Shown: positions 9,001-16,158, counted from the first letter of the stretch. The stretch is 46,864 nucleotides of DNA from Thermoflexales bacterium (GCA_007125545.1 SLDA01000537.1:1-46864), one strand, 5' to 3'. The notes: generated by a model from the letters alone, not told the origin. Made by a program: numbers and translations.

Positions 9001-9545
9001 GGGACCCGAAGGATTGGACGATGTGGAGCAGCCTGTTCGGATGGCTCTTCACACATCGCCTTGGAGGCCTAGTAGAGACGCTGGGTGCAGAGGAGATCAG
9101 CAGAAGCTGGTTCGATGAATGGCTCTTCCACAAGCCGGTCGAACAAGCCATGGACGAGTTGGAGGTCAGCAAGAGCGAGCAGCAGCGGGTGCTCGTGACG
9201 ATTCGAATGCTGCTGACCTATCGAGGTTGGGCGCTCACCGACGCAGACGTGCTGCGCAAAGATGATGCCTTTAGGATGCTCCGCCGTGCCCTGGCATATC
9301 AGGAAGTGCGGGCTTTCCTCGGCATCAACCGCTACCAAGATGTCCTCTGGTTCCACGGTGAATCCTTCGAGCGATGGCTCTGGTGGATAGCGTGCCTGAC
9401 GGTGCTCGAAACTGCGGGTGACACTGGCGAGCAAGCCTTGGTCTCGCGGCTGTCCGCGGTACATCAACTCATAGCGCGGCTTCAAAAAGCCCAAGAAGTT
9501 GCTCAGTACAGCGTTGAAAAGCTGTTAAGGGCTGCTAAAGACTAA
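6009..9545 (+). CDS. Very large GH13 (alpha-amylase family) protein
   Basis: A 1178-residue protein with a GH13 catalytic barrel in the middle. Region I is DMVPNHMG (about 409-416). Region II is RFDAA with the nucleophile D529. Region III is LLAEAFW with the acid/base E594. Region IV is NNPDE with the stabilising D655. The three carboxylates are therefore present, but the usual His before the last Asp (HD) is Pro here. About 350 residues before the barrel and about 450 after it match nothing I recognise. There is no signal peptide, so it is probably cytoplasmic and may act on storage or compatible-solute glucans, or as a glycosyltransferase-like GH13. Its length is roughly double a usual alpha-amylase. 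Substrate unknown. Confidence 0.8.
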   Translation: MLKPLPPACDQPSAASVSREFHISRDARDHYQFDVSLFSLTGNVIFANFHAARLFAQQMNEKRDVVNHPERSVQAGELNAMGLVDEILHLIIAQYRKERKPTVMEEALTYLEERVGDAAMDAVLKTFIRQFPPLVVYRDEMTVEDYLNGETEGVSNRAVTLEELLMLWLANENPASGPFLELFDDQTLEDTTAYARIPEYLEEFFAQQPPFGPENENLLDMLRSPSRTSPHSWKGQLEYIRTRWGSILGEVLYRILSSIDFLEEEQKAFFGFGPGPAEVYEFAGLAIEPENFSPDSDWMPRVVMLAKNVYVWLDQLSEQYGLAITRLDEIPNAELDRLQRGGFTALWLIGLWERSTASRQIKQMMGNPDAVASAYSITDYAVAGDLGGEPAFNVLKSRAAERGIRMASDMVPNHMGIDSHWVMDHPDWFISLPYSPFPSYSFSDPNLSRDDRVGIYLEDHYYQRTDAAVVFQRRDHWTGDTRYIYHGNDGTQMPWNDTAQLNYLNPEVREAVIQTILDVARRSPVIRFDAAMTLTKKHYQRLWFPEPGTGGDIPSRADFGLTKAEFDERMPEEFWREVVNRVAQEVPDTLLLAEAFWLMEGYFVRSLGMHRVYNSAFMNMMRDEKNAEYREVMKNTLAFDPEVLRRYVNFMNNPDERTAVDQFGKGDKYFGVCTVMATMPGLPMFGHGQIEGYAEKYGMEFRKAYWNESPDQYLVERHEREIYPLLHKRYLFAGVDDFYLYDLINPDGYVDENVFAYSNRVGNQRSLVLYHNRYGDTRGWIRMSAPYAVRGEGGEKTLVHTSLSEALDVVGDPNRFLVFRNTVDGLEYIRNCRELAEQGLYVELYAYQAYVLVDFRELQDNEEQHYAQLSTYLRGRGVPSIDEALKELYLQPVHSPLRMLVSGPAFTWLSAQTAPEPEAIDGEMVDEVYQKMLDLLTSILQIVPEEETSTGYSPEAIANQVTEKLIWALALPGVLDNAAPKKDSPGYASVASFILDAWDPKDWTMWSSLFGWLFTHRLGGLVETLGAEEISRSWFDEWLFHKPVEQAMDELEVSKSEQQRVLVTIRMLLTYRGWALTDADVLRKDDAFRMLRRALAYQEVRAFLGINRYQDVLWFHGESFERWLWWIACLTVLETAGDTGEQALVSRLSAVHQLIARLQKAQEVAQYSVEKLLRAAKD

Positions 9546-9584
9546 CAGACAGCGCAGTTTTGAAGACCGGCCCTGGTCGATACC

Positions 9585-9892
9585 GTGCTATGGACCACGG
9601 ATCGCAGCATTCGGATCGTTGACGACAGCGCCGACATCCGTAGGTTCATCGTGGATTCTGTATTGAGGTCTGCCGGATATCGTGGCTCCGAAGCGCGAGA
9701 TGGACAAGAAGGGCTGGAACTCGCGCTCGACATCAATCCGGACCTTATGCTGCTCGATTGCGAGATGCCGTGGATGAATGGGGGTGGAGTTGTTGCGACG
9801 GATCCGAGTCCGTTGCCGTGAAAGTGTTCCGGCTCGGGGTCCGCGATTACGTTCCGCAACCTTTCTTGGTCGCTGAGATTATGGATTTCTAG
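9585..9892 (+). pseudogene. Decayed response-regulator receiver domain
   Basis: From a GTG at 9585 the frame reads a classic receiver start: RIVDDSADIRRF, then DGQEGLELAL and DLMLLDCEMPWMNG, with the paired acids and the phospho-acceptor Asp. After MNG the frame breaks in a G run (near 9780); in the +1 frame it continues VELLRRIRVRCRES. A further shift gives VFRLGVRDYVPQPFLVAEIM and a stop at 9890-9892, matching a receiver C-terminal end (the usual Lys before PF is Gln). About 25-30 residues between these parts are missing. The gene therefore carries at least two frame changes and a deletion and cannot make an intact receiver. It runs toward the opposite-strand GT2 gene, whose end lies one base further on. 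Confidence 0.8.
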
Positions 9893-9893
9893 A

Positions 9894-10664
9894 TCAGGCA
9901 CCCGTCCCTTCGCAACCGCACCGCTCCTCGGAGCGGAGATAATCGCCCCCGCGAACACTGCGTCGAATACGTATGACCTCTTGGAGCATGCGCCAGGAAT
10001 CTCGAAGCGGGTTGACACTTCCTCCCGGCCCGTAGTACCAAGGAATGCCCACCTCGATAATCCTGTAGTTCCACCGCCTGGCAATCGCCAAAACCTCCAC
10101 ATCGAAAGCAAAACCATCAATACGCTGCACCTTGAAGATGGCCTGCGCGGCTTCACGACGTAACGCCTTGAAGCCACACTGCGTATCCTGGATACCCGGT
10201 ACGGCAAGCGTGCGTACGATGAAGTTGAAGACCCGTCCCATCAAGTGCCGGTAGAAGGGTTCGTTAAACCGCTGGGCACCGGCGACCTCGCGCGATCCAA
10301 TCGCGATATCGTAGTCTCCACCCAAGGTCTCAGGAAAAAAGCGTGGCAGCTCCTCAATCGGCATTGCCAGGTCGGCATCGCAGATGAACGCGTAGTCGCC
10401 GGTCGCGGCGAGCATCCCCTTACGGACCGCAGCACCCTTGCCCTGCACCGGTTGATGAAGAACCTGCACACAAGCATGCTCGCGGGCAAAAGCTTCCGCC
10501 ACATCGCCGGTCCCATCACGGCTGTTGTTATTGACGACGATTACGTCAAGCGCTTCCGGGCGAGATCTGATAAAGGCCACTACGCGAGTGAGGGTCTGGG
10601 GTAGGCGGTGCGCTTCATTGTAGGCTGGGATTATAATGGTCATCAAGGGAGTATTAGGTTTCAT
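9894..10664 (-). CDS. Family 2 glycosyltransferase (dolichyl-phosphate glycosyltransferase-like)
   Basis: A 256-residue GT-A enzyme expected to transfer a sugar to a polyprenyl phosphate on the cytoplasmic membrane face. It begins MTIIIPAYNEAHRLPQTL, then shows VIVVNNNSRDGTGDVA, GKGAAVRKGML, the metal-binding DADL in FICDADLAMP, and the TQCGFKALRREAA acceptor-site motif, all typical of the DPG synthase/ALG5-like branch. It has no C-terminal membrane domain. The ATG at 10664 follows the PHP gene stop by one base (TGA c ATG), so translation is probably coupled. Upstream in-frame codons to 10724 lie inside the PHP gene and are not used. Confidence 0.88.
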   Translation of the reverse strand: MKPNTPLMTIIIPAYNEAHRLPQTLTRVVAFIRSRPEALDVIVVNNNSRDGTGDVAEAFAREHACVQVLHQPVQGKGAAVRKGMLAATGDYAFICDADLAMPIEELPRFFPETLGGDYDIAIGSREVAGAQRFNEPFYRHLMGRVFNFIVRTLAVPGIQDTQCGFKALRREAAQAIFKVQRIDGFAFDVEVLAIARRWNYRIIEVGIPWYYGPGGSVNPLRDSWRMLQEVIRIRRSVRGGDYLRSEERCGCEGTGA

Positions 10665-10665
10665 G

Positions 10666-11481
10666 TCACTTAAGATCGATCCATTCAGTGATGAGCCGCT
10701 GCTCGAAGCGCGCGACGCGTTCAAACCCAGCAGCTAGCGCTATATCTCGGGCAACGGCAAAGCCATGGCCGAGGTGTTCCGGACGGTGAGCATCTGATCC
10801 TATGACCAGGATCTCACCCCCGAGCTCCCGGTAGCGGCGTAATATCGCAGGACCGGGCACCGGTTCGGGTAGACCCTTGCGAAGGGCCGACGTGTTGATT
10901 TCCAAGCCACGCCCATCAGAGATCAGACGGCGCAGCACTGTATCGATCATCTCTGCATATGGTTCGAGAGTGAGGGTCTGGCGAAAGAGATCCCACGAGT
11001 CGCGCCGCACCAGGTCCAGATGGCCCAACACGTCAAAGTCGGCAACCTCCACCATAGCCAGCAGTTCCTCAAAATAACGGCGGTAAACCGCCGGAATCCC
11101 CGAATCGAAAATCGGTCGTTCCCACCCGGGCAAATCATCGATCCAGTGGACCGATCCGACGACGAGATCGAAGGGATATCGAGCCAAAATGGCTGTTACC
11201 TCTCGGGAGAACTCGTGTGGGTTTCCAAGTTCGATACCAGAAAGCAGCGTAAATGCGTCTCCAAGAGCGGCTCGTCCATTAAAGTAGGTACGAGCCTCAT
11301 CGATTTCTGAAAAGTAGGCGTCCAGATTGAGGTACCCGTAAGCTTCATCACCCGGGTACCATTCGCCGTGTTCGGTAAACACCACTCCGGTCAGACCCTG
11401 CGACTGTGCAGCTTGGGCAATAGTCAGCATAGACCCTCTGGCGTCGGGGGAATGGTGGCTGTGCACATGTGTGTCAATCAT
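10666..11481 (-). CDS. PHP-domain phosphoesterase (histidinol-phosphatase-like)
   Basis: A 271-residue PHP-domain hydrolase. Metal-binding motifs appear in order: DTHVHSHHSPD at the N-terminus, FTEHGEW, LSGIELGNPHE, VVGSVHWID, VLGHLDLVRR and IGSDAHRPEHLG near the C-terminus. This is the pattern of HisK-type histidinol-phosphate phosphatases, but no other his gene is nearby. Its neighbours are a lipid kinase and a polyprenyl glycosyltransferase, so a phosphosugar or other phosphate ester substrate is equally possible. The start is the ATG at 11481, directly before the conserved motif; upstream codons overlap the lipid kinase gene. Confidence 0.85.
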   Translation of the reverse strand: MIDTHVHSHHSPDARGSMLTIAQAAQSQGLTGVVFTEHGEWYPGDEAYGYLNLDAYFSEIDEARTYFNGRAALGDAFTLLSGIELGNPHEFSREVTAILARYPFDLVVGSVHWIDDLPGWERPIFDSGIPAVYRRYFEELLAMVEVADFDVLGHLDLVRRDSWDLFRQTLTLEPYAEMIDTVLRRLISDGRGLEINTSALRKGLPEPVPGPAILRRYRELGGEILVIGSDAHRPEHLGHGFAVARDIALAAGFERVARFEQRLITEWIDLK

Positions 11482-11509
11482 AGTGCAATGTTCCTTGAGA
11501 GCAGGATGT

Positions 11510-12457
11510 TCATAGATGCTCAGGAGACTTGCTGAACAACGTCTCCGGCGCATTGGACGGCACCAGTAAGCGCAGGGCACCGGGCCTCATCCGCACACTC
11601 GCCGGGGTATGGCCCATAGGGTCGCCATCCAGGTGGACCGCAACCGTGGGTGAGGTCTCGACCTCCATACTGCTGGCAAGCACATGCATCACATTCGGAC
11701 TATCCTGGTGGCGTTTTCCAAGCATCTCAACGGCGGACCTGAGGGCATAGGAGAAATTCAGCCCCTTGAAGACGAAGATGTCCAACAGGCCATCGTCCAT
11801 ACACCCCTGAGGCGCAATCTGAAAAAAGGCGGCGTAGAGCTGAATATTGGTGGCAACTGCCATCAGTGTGCGCGTGCGCACTACACGATCACCGAACCTG
11901 AACTGGGCTCGCACGCCACTATACTCCGAGGCCACGGCGAGTCCTGTGAAGATATACGGCAGCGTTCTAAGGCGCTTAATATGACGCGGGCGCGGCTCCA
12001 TCTGGGTCGCGATCTCCGCATCCAAGCCGAGCCCGGCCCAACAGACAAACCCGCGGTTGTTGATGATCCCGAGATCGACGCGCTGGACGCGGCTATTCGA
12101 CAGCACATCGCCGATATCCCTGACCATCGGCGCCACGGGCAACAGGGCCGGCATACGGAGTTGCTGCGCGAGGATATTGCCGGTGCCAACAGGCACAATA
12201 CCCAGCACCGTATTGGTGCCGCTGAGTCCATTGGCGACTTCATTGATCGTGCCATCGCCGCCTGCAACCAATAGCATATCGATGTGCCGGGCGGCAGAAT
12301 CACGCGCATAGCGCCCCGCATCACCCTCTTGTTCCGTCTGAACCAATTCAGTGTCCCATCCGCAAGTGCGCAGATATGCGGCGAGACGCTTGAGCGGGCG
12401 AAGCATATCCCAAGGACCTGCCGTGGGATTGTACACTAACACTGTCTTCATCGTCAT
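11510..12457 (-). CDS. YegS/LCB5-type lipid kinase (diacylglycerol kinase family)
   Basis: A 315-residue soluble kinase expected to phosphorylate diacylglycerol or a related lipid using ATP. The nucleotide site motifs are plain: VLVYNPTAGP at the start, VAGGDGTINEVANGL near residue 65 and GTGNILAQ near 94. The C-terminal beta-sandwich shows DGLLDIFVF and VHLDGDPMG. The frame has ATGs at 12457 and 12451; neither has a clear Shine-Dalgarno site. It is the first gene of the operon with the PHP and GT2 genes (gap 28 bases, then one base), which suggests a lipid or lipid-linked sugar pathway. Confidence 0.88.
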   Translation of the reverse strand: MTMKTVLVYNPTAGPWDMLRPLKRLAAYLRTCGWDTELVQTEQEGDAGRYARDSAARHIDMLLVAGGDGTINEVANGLSGTNTVLGIVPVGTGNILAQQLRMPALLPVAPMVRDIGDVLSNSRVQRVDLGIINNRGFVCWAGLGLDAEIATQMEPRPRHIKRLRTLPYIFTGLAVASEYSGVRAQFRFGDRVVRTRTLMAVATNIQLYAAFFQIAPQGCMDDGLLDIFVFKGLNFSYALRSAVEMLGKRHQDSPNVMHVLASSMEVETSPTVAVHLDGDPMGHTPASVRMRPGALRLLVPSNAPETLFSKSPEHL

Positions 12458-12497
12458 ACGCCGACGGTGTATAACCTCTAGTTTAAACGTGAGTGGG

Positions 12498-12503
12498 AGT
12501 ATA
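12498..12503 (-). promoter_or_regulatory. Extended -10 promoter of lipid kinase operon
   Basis: On the minus strand TGTTATACT (TGn-TATACT) lies about 40 bases before the start codon at 12457, between the ECF T gene end and the kinase start. The -35 region is poor. A second -10-like TATACA at 12468-12473 lies 10 bases before the ATG. Confidence 0.45.
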
Positions 12504-12530
12504 ACACAACCTCAATCCTGAGCGAATGCA

Positions 12531-13310
12531 TTATGCCAGCCATCCCTGACTGCGCCAGAGCAGGAAAAGGCCAAACGCCAACGTCACTCCGACCGCGAAG
12601 AGCCAGTCTCGGGGCGCCATCTCAACACCCCGCCATGTCGTTCGACGCTCTGAAGCTTCGAGTCCCCGCGCCGCCAAGGCCAGTGTAAGGTCATCGCTCA
12701 TCCGCAGTGTACTAATCAAGACCGCAACCAGGATAGGAATGTAGTCTCTAGTGCGCTTGAGGACATTACCCTCAGCCACCCAACCACGGGCGGCTTGCGC
12801 GTCTCTCACCGTTTGAAAAAGGCTCTGAACCGCCGGTAGAAAGCGCAGCGCCAAGCTTATTGTGAGTCCCCAGGTATAGGGGACGCCCAGGGAGACAATG
12901 CCCTGAATCAAAGCCCGGTGTTCGGTCGTGAATAGCAACCCAGCAATGATAAGCGCGACGGTGAGCGTGCGTAGCACGATAGTTATCGCGTCTAGAACGC
13001 CCCCTGTGGTCAGTCGTAGCGGGCCGAGCTCAAAAAGCTCTTGACCCGACGGGCGCGCAAAAGGCTGCAGGAGAAGGATCAATATGATGAGGACACCCAT
13101 ATCACGCCAGAAACGGAGAAGTCTGCGCCCCGGCACACCGGCGAGGTACAGGGCCACGTGAATCGCAAGCAGGAAGACCGCTGCTGAGACCGGGCCCGGC
13201 AACAAGAACGCGAACACCACGGCCAGGGTAACCGCCCACAGTTTGACCCGAGGATCGAGCCGGTGAAGGAGCGAGGAACCGGGCGCGTAGATATCAAAGA
13301 CGACAGTCAT
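12531..13310 (-). CDS. ecfT: ECF transporter transmembrane subunit T
   Basis: The energy-coupling-factor T subunit joins the substrate-binding S subunit to the two ATPases. The 259-residue protein starts with the family's YAPGSSLLHRLDPRVKLW block, has about five membrane segments, and carries two A-A-R-G motifs in the C-terminal half (QAARGWVAEG and LAARGLEAS). These mark the coupling helices that contact the ATPases. Its ATG overlaps the stop of the fused ATPase gene (ATGA at 13307-13310), so translation is coupled. Last gene of the S - AA - T operon. Confidence 0.93.
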   Translation of the reverse strand: MTVVFDIYAPGSSLLHRLDPRVKLWAVTLAVVFAFLLPGPVSAAVFLLAIHVALYLAGVPGRRLLRFWRDMGVLIILILLLQPFARPSGQELFELGPLRLTTGGVLDAITIVLRTLTVALIIAGLLFTTEHRALIQGIVSLGVPYTWGLTISLALRFLPAVQSLFQTVRDAQAARGWVAEGNVLKRTRDYIPILVAVLISTLRMSDDLTLALAARGLEASERRTTWRGVEMAPRDWLFAVGVTLAFGLFLLWRSQGWLA

Positions 13311-14788
13311 ACCACGCCTGCTCGAGCCTCTAACGACGTCAACAGCGCTTCGGGATCTCCATCGGCCTGGACGCTACCCTGGTCCAGGACGACGACGCGA
13401 TCGGCACAGCGCGCCACATCAATCTCATGGGTTACCAGTACAATCGTGACGTCCTTGCGGCGGAGAGCCGCCAGCCACTGCATAAGTCTGGCAATGCCCC
13501 ACCCATCCAGACCCACAGTCGGCTCATCGAGGATCACCACGGGCGTCTCCAGGATCGCCAGCGCTGCCAGCGAGACCGTTCTTTGTAGCCCGTATCCGAG
13601 AAGGGCAGGAGGAAGGTGGGCGATATCATGGAGTCCGAAATCGCTCAGAGTCCTTTCCAGGCGTGCCGGGATATCGGACAGCCCCAGCCGTACCGGCCCA
13701 TAGGCTAACTCCTCGCGCACCGTGGCCGAAAACAGCTGCTGCTCAGGCCGTTGAAATAAGTATCCTACCTCGCGCGCCAGAACACCAGTCGGGCGCTGAA
13801 GGGTCGCCTGCCCGCGCACTCGCACCGTGCCCACTGTCGGACGCAGCAAACCATTGAAGTGGCGTACGAGCGTACTCTTACCTGCACCATTGCGTCCTAT
13901 TACCGCGACAAACTGCCCTGTGGGAATCGACAAATCAATTCCATGCAAGACTTGGGTTCCGTCGGGATAATCAAAATGCAGGTTTTCCACTTCCAGAGCG
14001 GGTGCGCGTTCCTCTCCGGATCCCCTCGAACTCAGATCGGGCCACATCTCGCGAGGACAGGTCACACCTAACTGGACCAAACGGGGCGCCATGGCGTCGA
14101 ACTTGGCCGTCGATGTAGGGGCCTCCATCCGTCCGTCGACCAGCAGAGCTATGTCGGACGCCTCCCGGGCAACCTCGGGACGAAGCGTCAACAGCAGCAG
14201 CGTCGTGCCGGTCCTGTTCAGCGCCCCAACCGCCTCCATCACCTCGACACGTCCCTCAGGATCGAGGCCCCCGAGCGGTTCATCGAGCAGCAGAACTCGA
14301 GGTTGCATCGCCCAGACAGCAGCGAGCGCGAGGCGCTTCTGCTGACCACCGGAGAGCGCCCATGGCGCACGTCCTGCCGCGCCGGCAAGGTCGAAGCGAG
14401 CGAGCGCCTCAGTCACGCGCGGTCCAATTTCACGGGGCGGCACGCTTAAAGCTTCGAGCCCCCATGCCACCTCGTCCTCCACTGAGGTTGTGAACAATTG
14501 CGTGGCCGCGTCCTGAAAAAGCAAGCCGACCGCGCCAGGTGCGGGAGGATGTGAGGTCACATCGACACCTGCAACGTCTACCATTCCGGTTACGCTGCCG
14601 CCTGTATATCGTGGAGCGAGTCCAGCGAGCACATAAGCCAAGGTGCTTTTCCCGGCGCCGCTCGCGCCCATAATAGCCAGGGAGCCGCCTTCAAGCAGAT
14701 TAAAGGAGCAAGCTTTGAGCGCCTGAAAAGGCTCTTCTCCAGGCAACCGCGGCGCGTAGGTGAACGTGACATCACGTATAGTCAGCAT
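13307..14788 (-). CDS. Fused ECF transporter ATPase (two ABC domains), asymmetric sites
   Basis: A 493-residue fusion of the two ECF ATPases. NBD1: Walker A GASGAGKST (41-49), Q-loop FQD (Q92), signature LSGGQ (145-149), Walker B LLLDEP (E170), but Leu202 where the switch His should be (LLTLRPEV). NBD2: Walker A GRNGAGKST (298-306), Q346, Walker B VILDEP (E422), switch His present (VTHE, H454), but a degenerate signature LGYGL (397-401) instead of LSGGQ. In the closed pair the site made of NBD2 Walker A plus NBD1 signature is complete, while the other lacks both signature and His. Start ATG 14788; an upstream in-frame start at 14809 adds seven residues. Follows the S gene after a terminator-like hairpin. 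Confidence 0.93.
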   Translation of the reverse strand: MLTIRDVTFTYAPRLPGEEPFQALKACSFNLLEGGSLAIMGASGAGKSTLAYVLAGLAPRYTGGSVTGMVDVAGVDVTSHPPAPGAVGLLFQDAATQLFTTSVEDEVAWGLEALSVPPREIGPRVTEALARFDLAGAAGRAPWALSGGQQKRLALAAVWAMQPRVLLLDEPLGGLDPEGRVEVMEAVGALNRTGTTLLLLTLRPEVAREASDIALLVDGRMEAPTSTAKFDAMAPRLVQLGVTCPREMWPDLSSRGSGEERAPALEVENLHFDYPDGTQVLHGIDLSIPTGQFVAVIGRNGAGKSTLVRHFNGLLRPTVGTVRVRGQATLQRPTGVLAREVGYLFQRPEQQLFSATVREELAYGPVRLGLSDIPARLERTLSDFGLHDIAHLPPALLGYGLQRTVSLAALAILETPVVILDEPTVGLDGWGIARLMQWLAALRRKDVTIVLVTHEIDVARCADRVVVLDQGSVQADGDPEALLTSLEARAGVV

Positions 14789-14800
14789 TGGTATTCGACT

Positions 14801-14834
14801 CAAAAACAAGCGGAGGAGTTCTTAACTCCTCCGC
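14801..14834 (-). terminator. Hairpin/terminator between ECF S and ATPase genes
   Basis: On the minus strand an 11-bp perfect stem GCGGAGGAGTT / AACTCCTCCGC (arms at 14810-14820 and 14824-14834, 3-base loop) is followed by TTGTTTTTG. It lies between the S-subunit stop and the ATPase start. As the three genes belong to one transporter, it probably ends only part of the transcripts, making more S than A and T. Confidence 0.75.
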
Positions 14835-14855
14835 CCGAACTCGCATCCGCAACGC

Positions 14856-15374
14856 TCAGAGAGCTCGTTCGCGGTAGGTTCCGATAGGTGGATAGGCGTG
14901 ACGCACGGCCCAGTAGAGCGGCAGACCGACCACGCTGCCGCTGAGAGCCTGAACAATATTCGCGGGTATGTAGGTCCACGAGGCGGCAACCCCAATCAAG
15001 GGGATGCCCGCCAGGAAGTAACCTCCGGCGATGATCACAATGCTGGCAAGTGTAGCGAGGACCGCCTTGACCCAGGTTAACCTCTGACCGATGATCAGCC
15101 CCAGCGCGGCTCCCTGCACACCATGGACGATAAACGAGAAAACAGCCCACTGCGCATAGCCGAGTGCGATATCCGCAAACGCCGTCCCAAGTCCACCCGC
15201 TACCATAGCAACCCAGGGGCCAAATGCCGCAGCTGCAAACGTGATTCCCACGTCACCCAGATGTACAAATCCACCCGGACCCAGGGGAATGACCGGAATG
15301 TATGTGAGCACGAAGATCAACGCTGCCATCAGCGCTGTCAGCGTAATCCGGCGGATATTAATCGGCTTATTCAA
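14856..15374 (-). CDS. ECF transporter substrate-binding subunit S
   Basis: A 172-residue membrane protein with about six hydrophobic helices, expected to bind a vitamin or other micronutrient and deliver it to the ECF module encoded downstream. The N-terminal helix carries the alanine-rich TLTALMAALIFVL stretch typical of S subunits (contact with EcfT). The FVHLGDVGITFAAAAFGPW and GGLGTAFADIALGYAQW blocks resemble the group that includes HMP/pyridoxine-type S components rather than BioY. A TTG at 15374 has an ideal Shine-Dalgarno site (GGAAGGAG, eight bases away) and is preferred; a GTG at 15392 is also in frame but would sit before that site. Substrate not determinable. Confidence 0.85.
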   Translation of the reverse strand: MNKPINIRRITLTALMAALIFVLTYIPVIPLGPGGFVHLGDVGITFAAAAFGPWVAMVAGGLGTAFADIALGYAQWAVFSFIVHGVQGAALGLIIGQRLTWVKAVLATLASIVIIAGGYFLAGIPLIGVAASWTYIPANIVQALSGSVVGLPLYWAVRHAYPPIGTYRERAL

Positions 15375-15399
15375 CCCAGCTTCTCCTTCCACGATCGAA

Positions 15400-15441
15400 C
15401 TTGTAAATGTCTATCATAGCACGCTGGCGGACATTTACAAG
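15400..15441 (-). promoter_or_regulatory. Promoter with overlapping palindromic operator of the ECF operon
   Basis: A perfect 12-bp inverted repeat, CTTGTAAATGTC / GACATTTACAAG, has arms at 15400-15411 and 15430-15441 separated by 18 bases. Read on the minus strand, the upstream arm contains TTGTAA, and 16 bases later comes TATGAT (preceded by TGC, extended -10) abutting the second arm. The repeat therefore brackets the promoter, as expected for a repressor site. The outer TTGTAAA/TTTACAA halves resemble the BirA operator, but the arms are farther apart than in that class. Confidence 0.75.
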
Positions 15442-15524
15442 GTGACGGAAGTGAGTGATGCCCAGAAGCCCATCAGATAAACGCCAACCGGCTTTCCCAC
15501 TGACGGGCGAACAACTCGGAAAGG

Positions 15525-15923
15525 CTATCTATCTCGACGGCGCCGGGCCCTATCGCCACGATCGTCGTCGATGAAGAGGTTGAGGACCACGCTGACGAGG
15601 CTAACGATGATCGCGCCCCAGAACGCGGGCCAAAAGCCTTCGATGATGAAGCCAACCCCAAACACATCGGTGGCAATTCGTGACGCAAGCAACAACGTTA
15701 CTGCGTCGACAATCAGCGTGAACAGACCCAAAGTAAGTAAGATGAGTGGGCATGTCAACAGCTTGAGCACGGGACGAACAAGTGCATTGAGCAGACTGAG
15801 AATGATGGCCATAGCGGCATACACAAGCCACCCACCCCCATCTTCGACGACGATGCCCGGAACAATCCACGCAGCAGCAAAGAGAGCCAACGCGTTGATG
15901 GCCCAGCGAATTAGCAATTTCAC
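15525..15923 (-). CDS. YvlD-type membrane protein (phage-holin family 4 / DUF360)
   Basis: A 132-residue protein with four hydrophobic helices and a short, highly charged C-terminal tail (DDDRGDRARRRRDR). The KLLIRWAINALALFAAAWIVPGI start and the LSLLNALVRPVLKLLTCPLILLTLGLF core are hallmarks of this family, whose members are called holin-like but are chromosomal membrane proteins of unclear role. The frame is open to 16136, but a GTG at 15923 has a strong Shine-Dalgarno site (GGGAGG) and starts exactly at the conserved sequence. No adjacent gene suggests a lysis cassette. Confidence 0.88.
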   Translation of the reverse strand: MKLLIRWAINALALFAAAWIVPGIVVEDGGGWLVYAAMAIILSLLNALVRPVLKLLTCPLILLTLGLFTLIVDAVTLLLASRIATDVFGVGFIIEGFWPAFWGAIIVSLVSVVLNLFIDDDRGDRARRRRDR

Positions 15924-16130
15924 TTGGTACCTCCCGCAATACCCTAGTTCATTCGCCTGTGTTCGCCACCTCTGCGCCTGACGAGGAACACGAACCCCAG
16001 CGCGAATGTGTTTGGACATCCACTGCTCATGATACGGAGCAGGGTCCGGAAAGTTGCACGTGCGGCGCCCTTCTCTTGAGGGTGCGCTCCTATAGATGCA
16101 CAACGACCATAAAAGCTCTGAGCGGAGCAC

Positions 16131-16158
16131 TTGCACCCATCACCGAATCGACTATGAT
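16131..16158 (+). promoter_or_regulatory. Promoter of GAF/PAS histidine kinase gene
   Basis: TTGCAC (16131-16136), 16-base spacer, TATGAT (16153-16158), about 38 bases before the ATG at 16196. The rest of the 272-base gap between the YvlD-type gene and the kinase (15924-16195) holds no gene that I can support. Confidence 0.55.

Noticed and set aside
14856-15374. Reading the ECF S subunit as BioY because the operator resembles a BirA site
   Set aside because: The protein lacks the BioY sequence pattern and the operator arms are too far apart for the known BirA spacing.
15525-15923. Phage lysis holin
   Set aside because: The family is called holin-like, but no endolysin, phage structural gene or integrase is near; it is a chromosomal YvlD-type gene.
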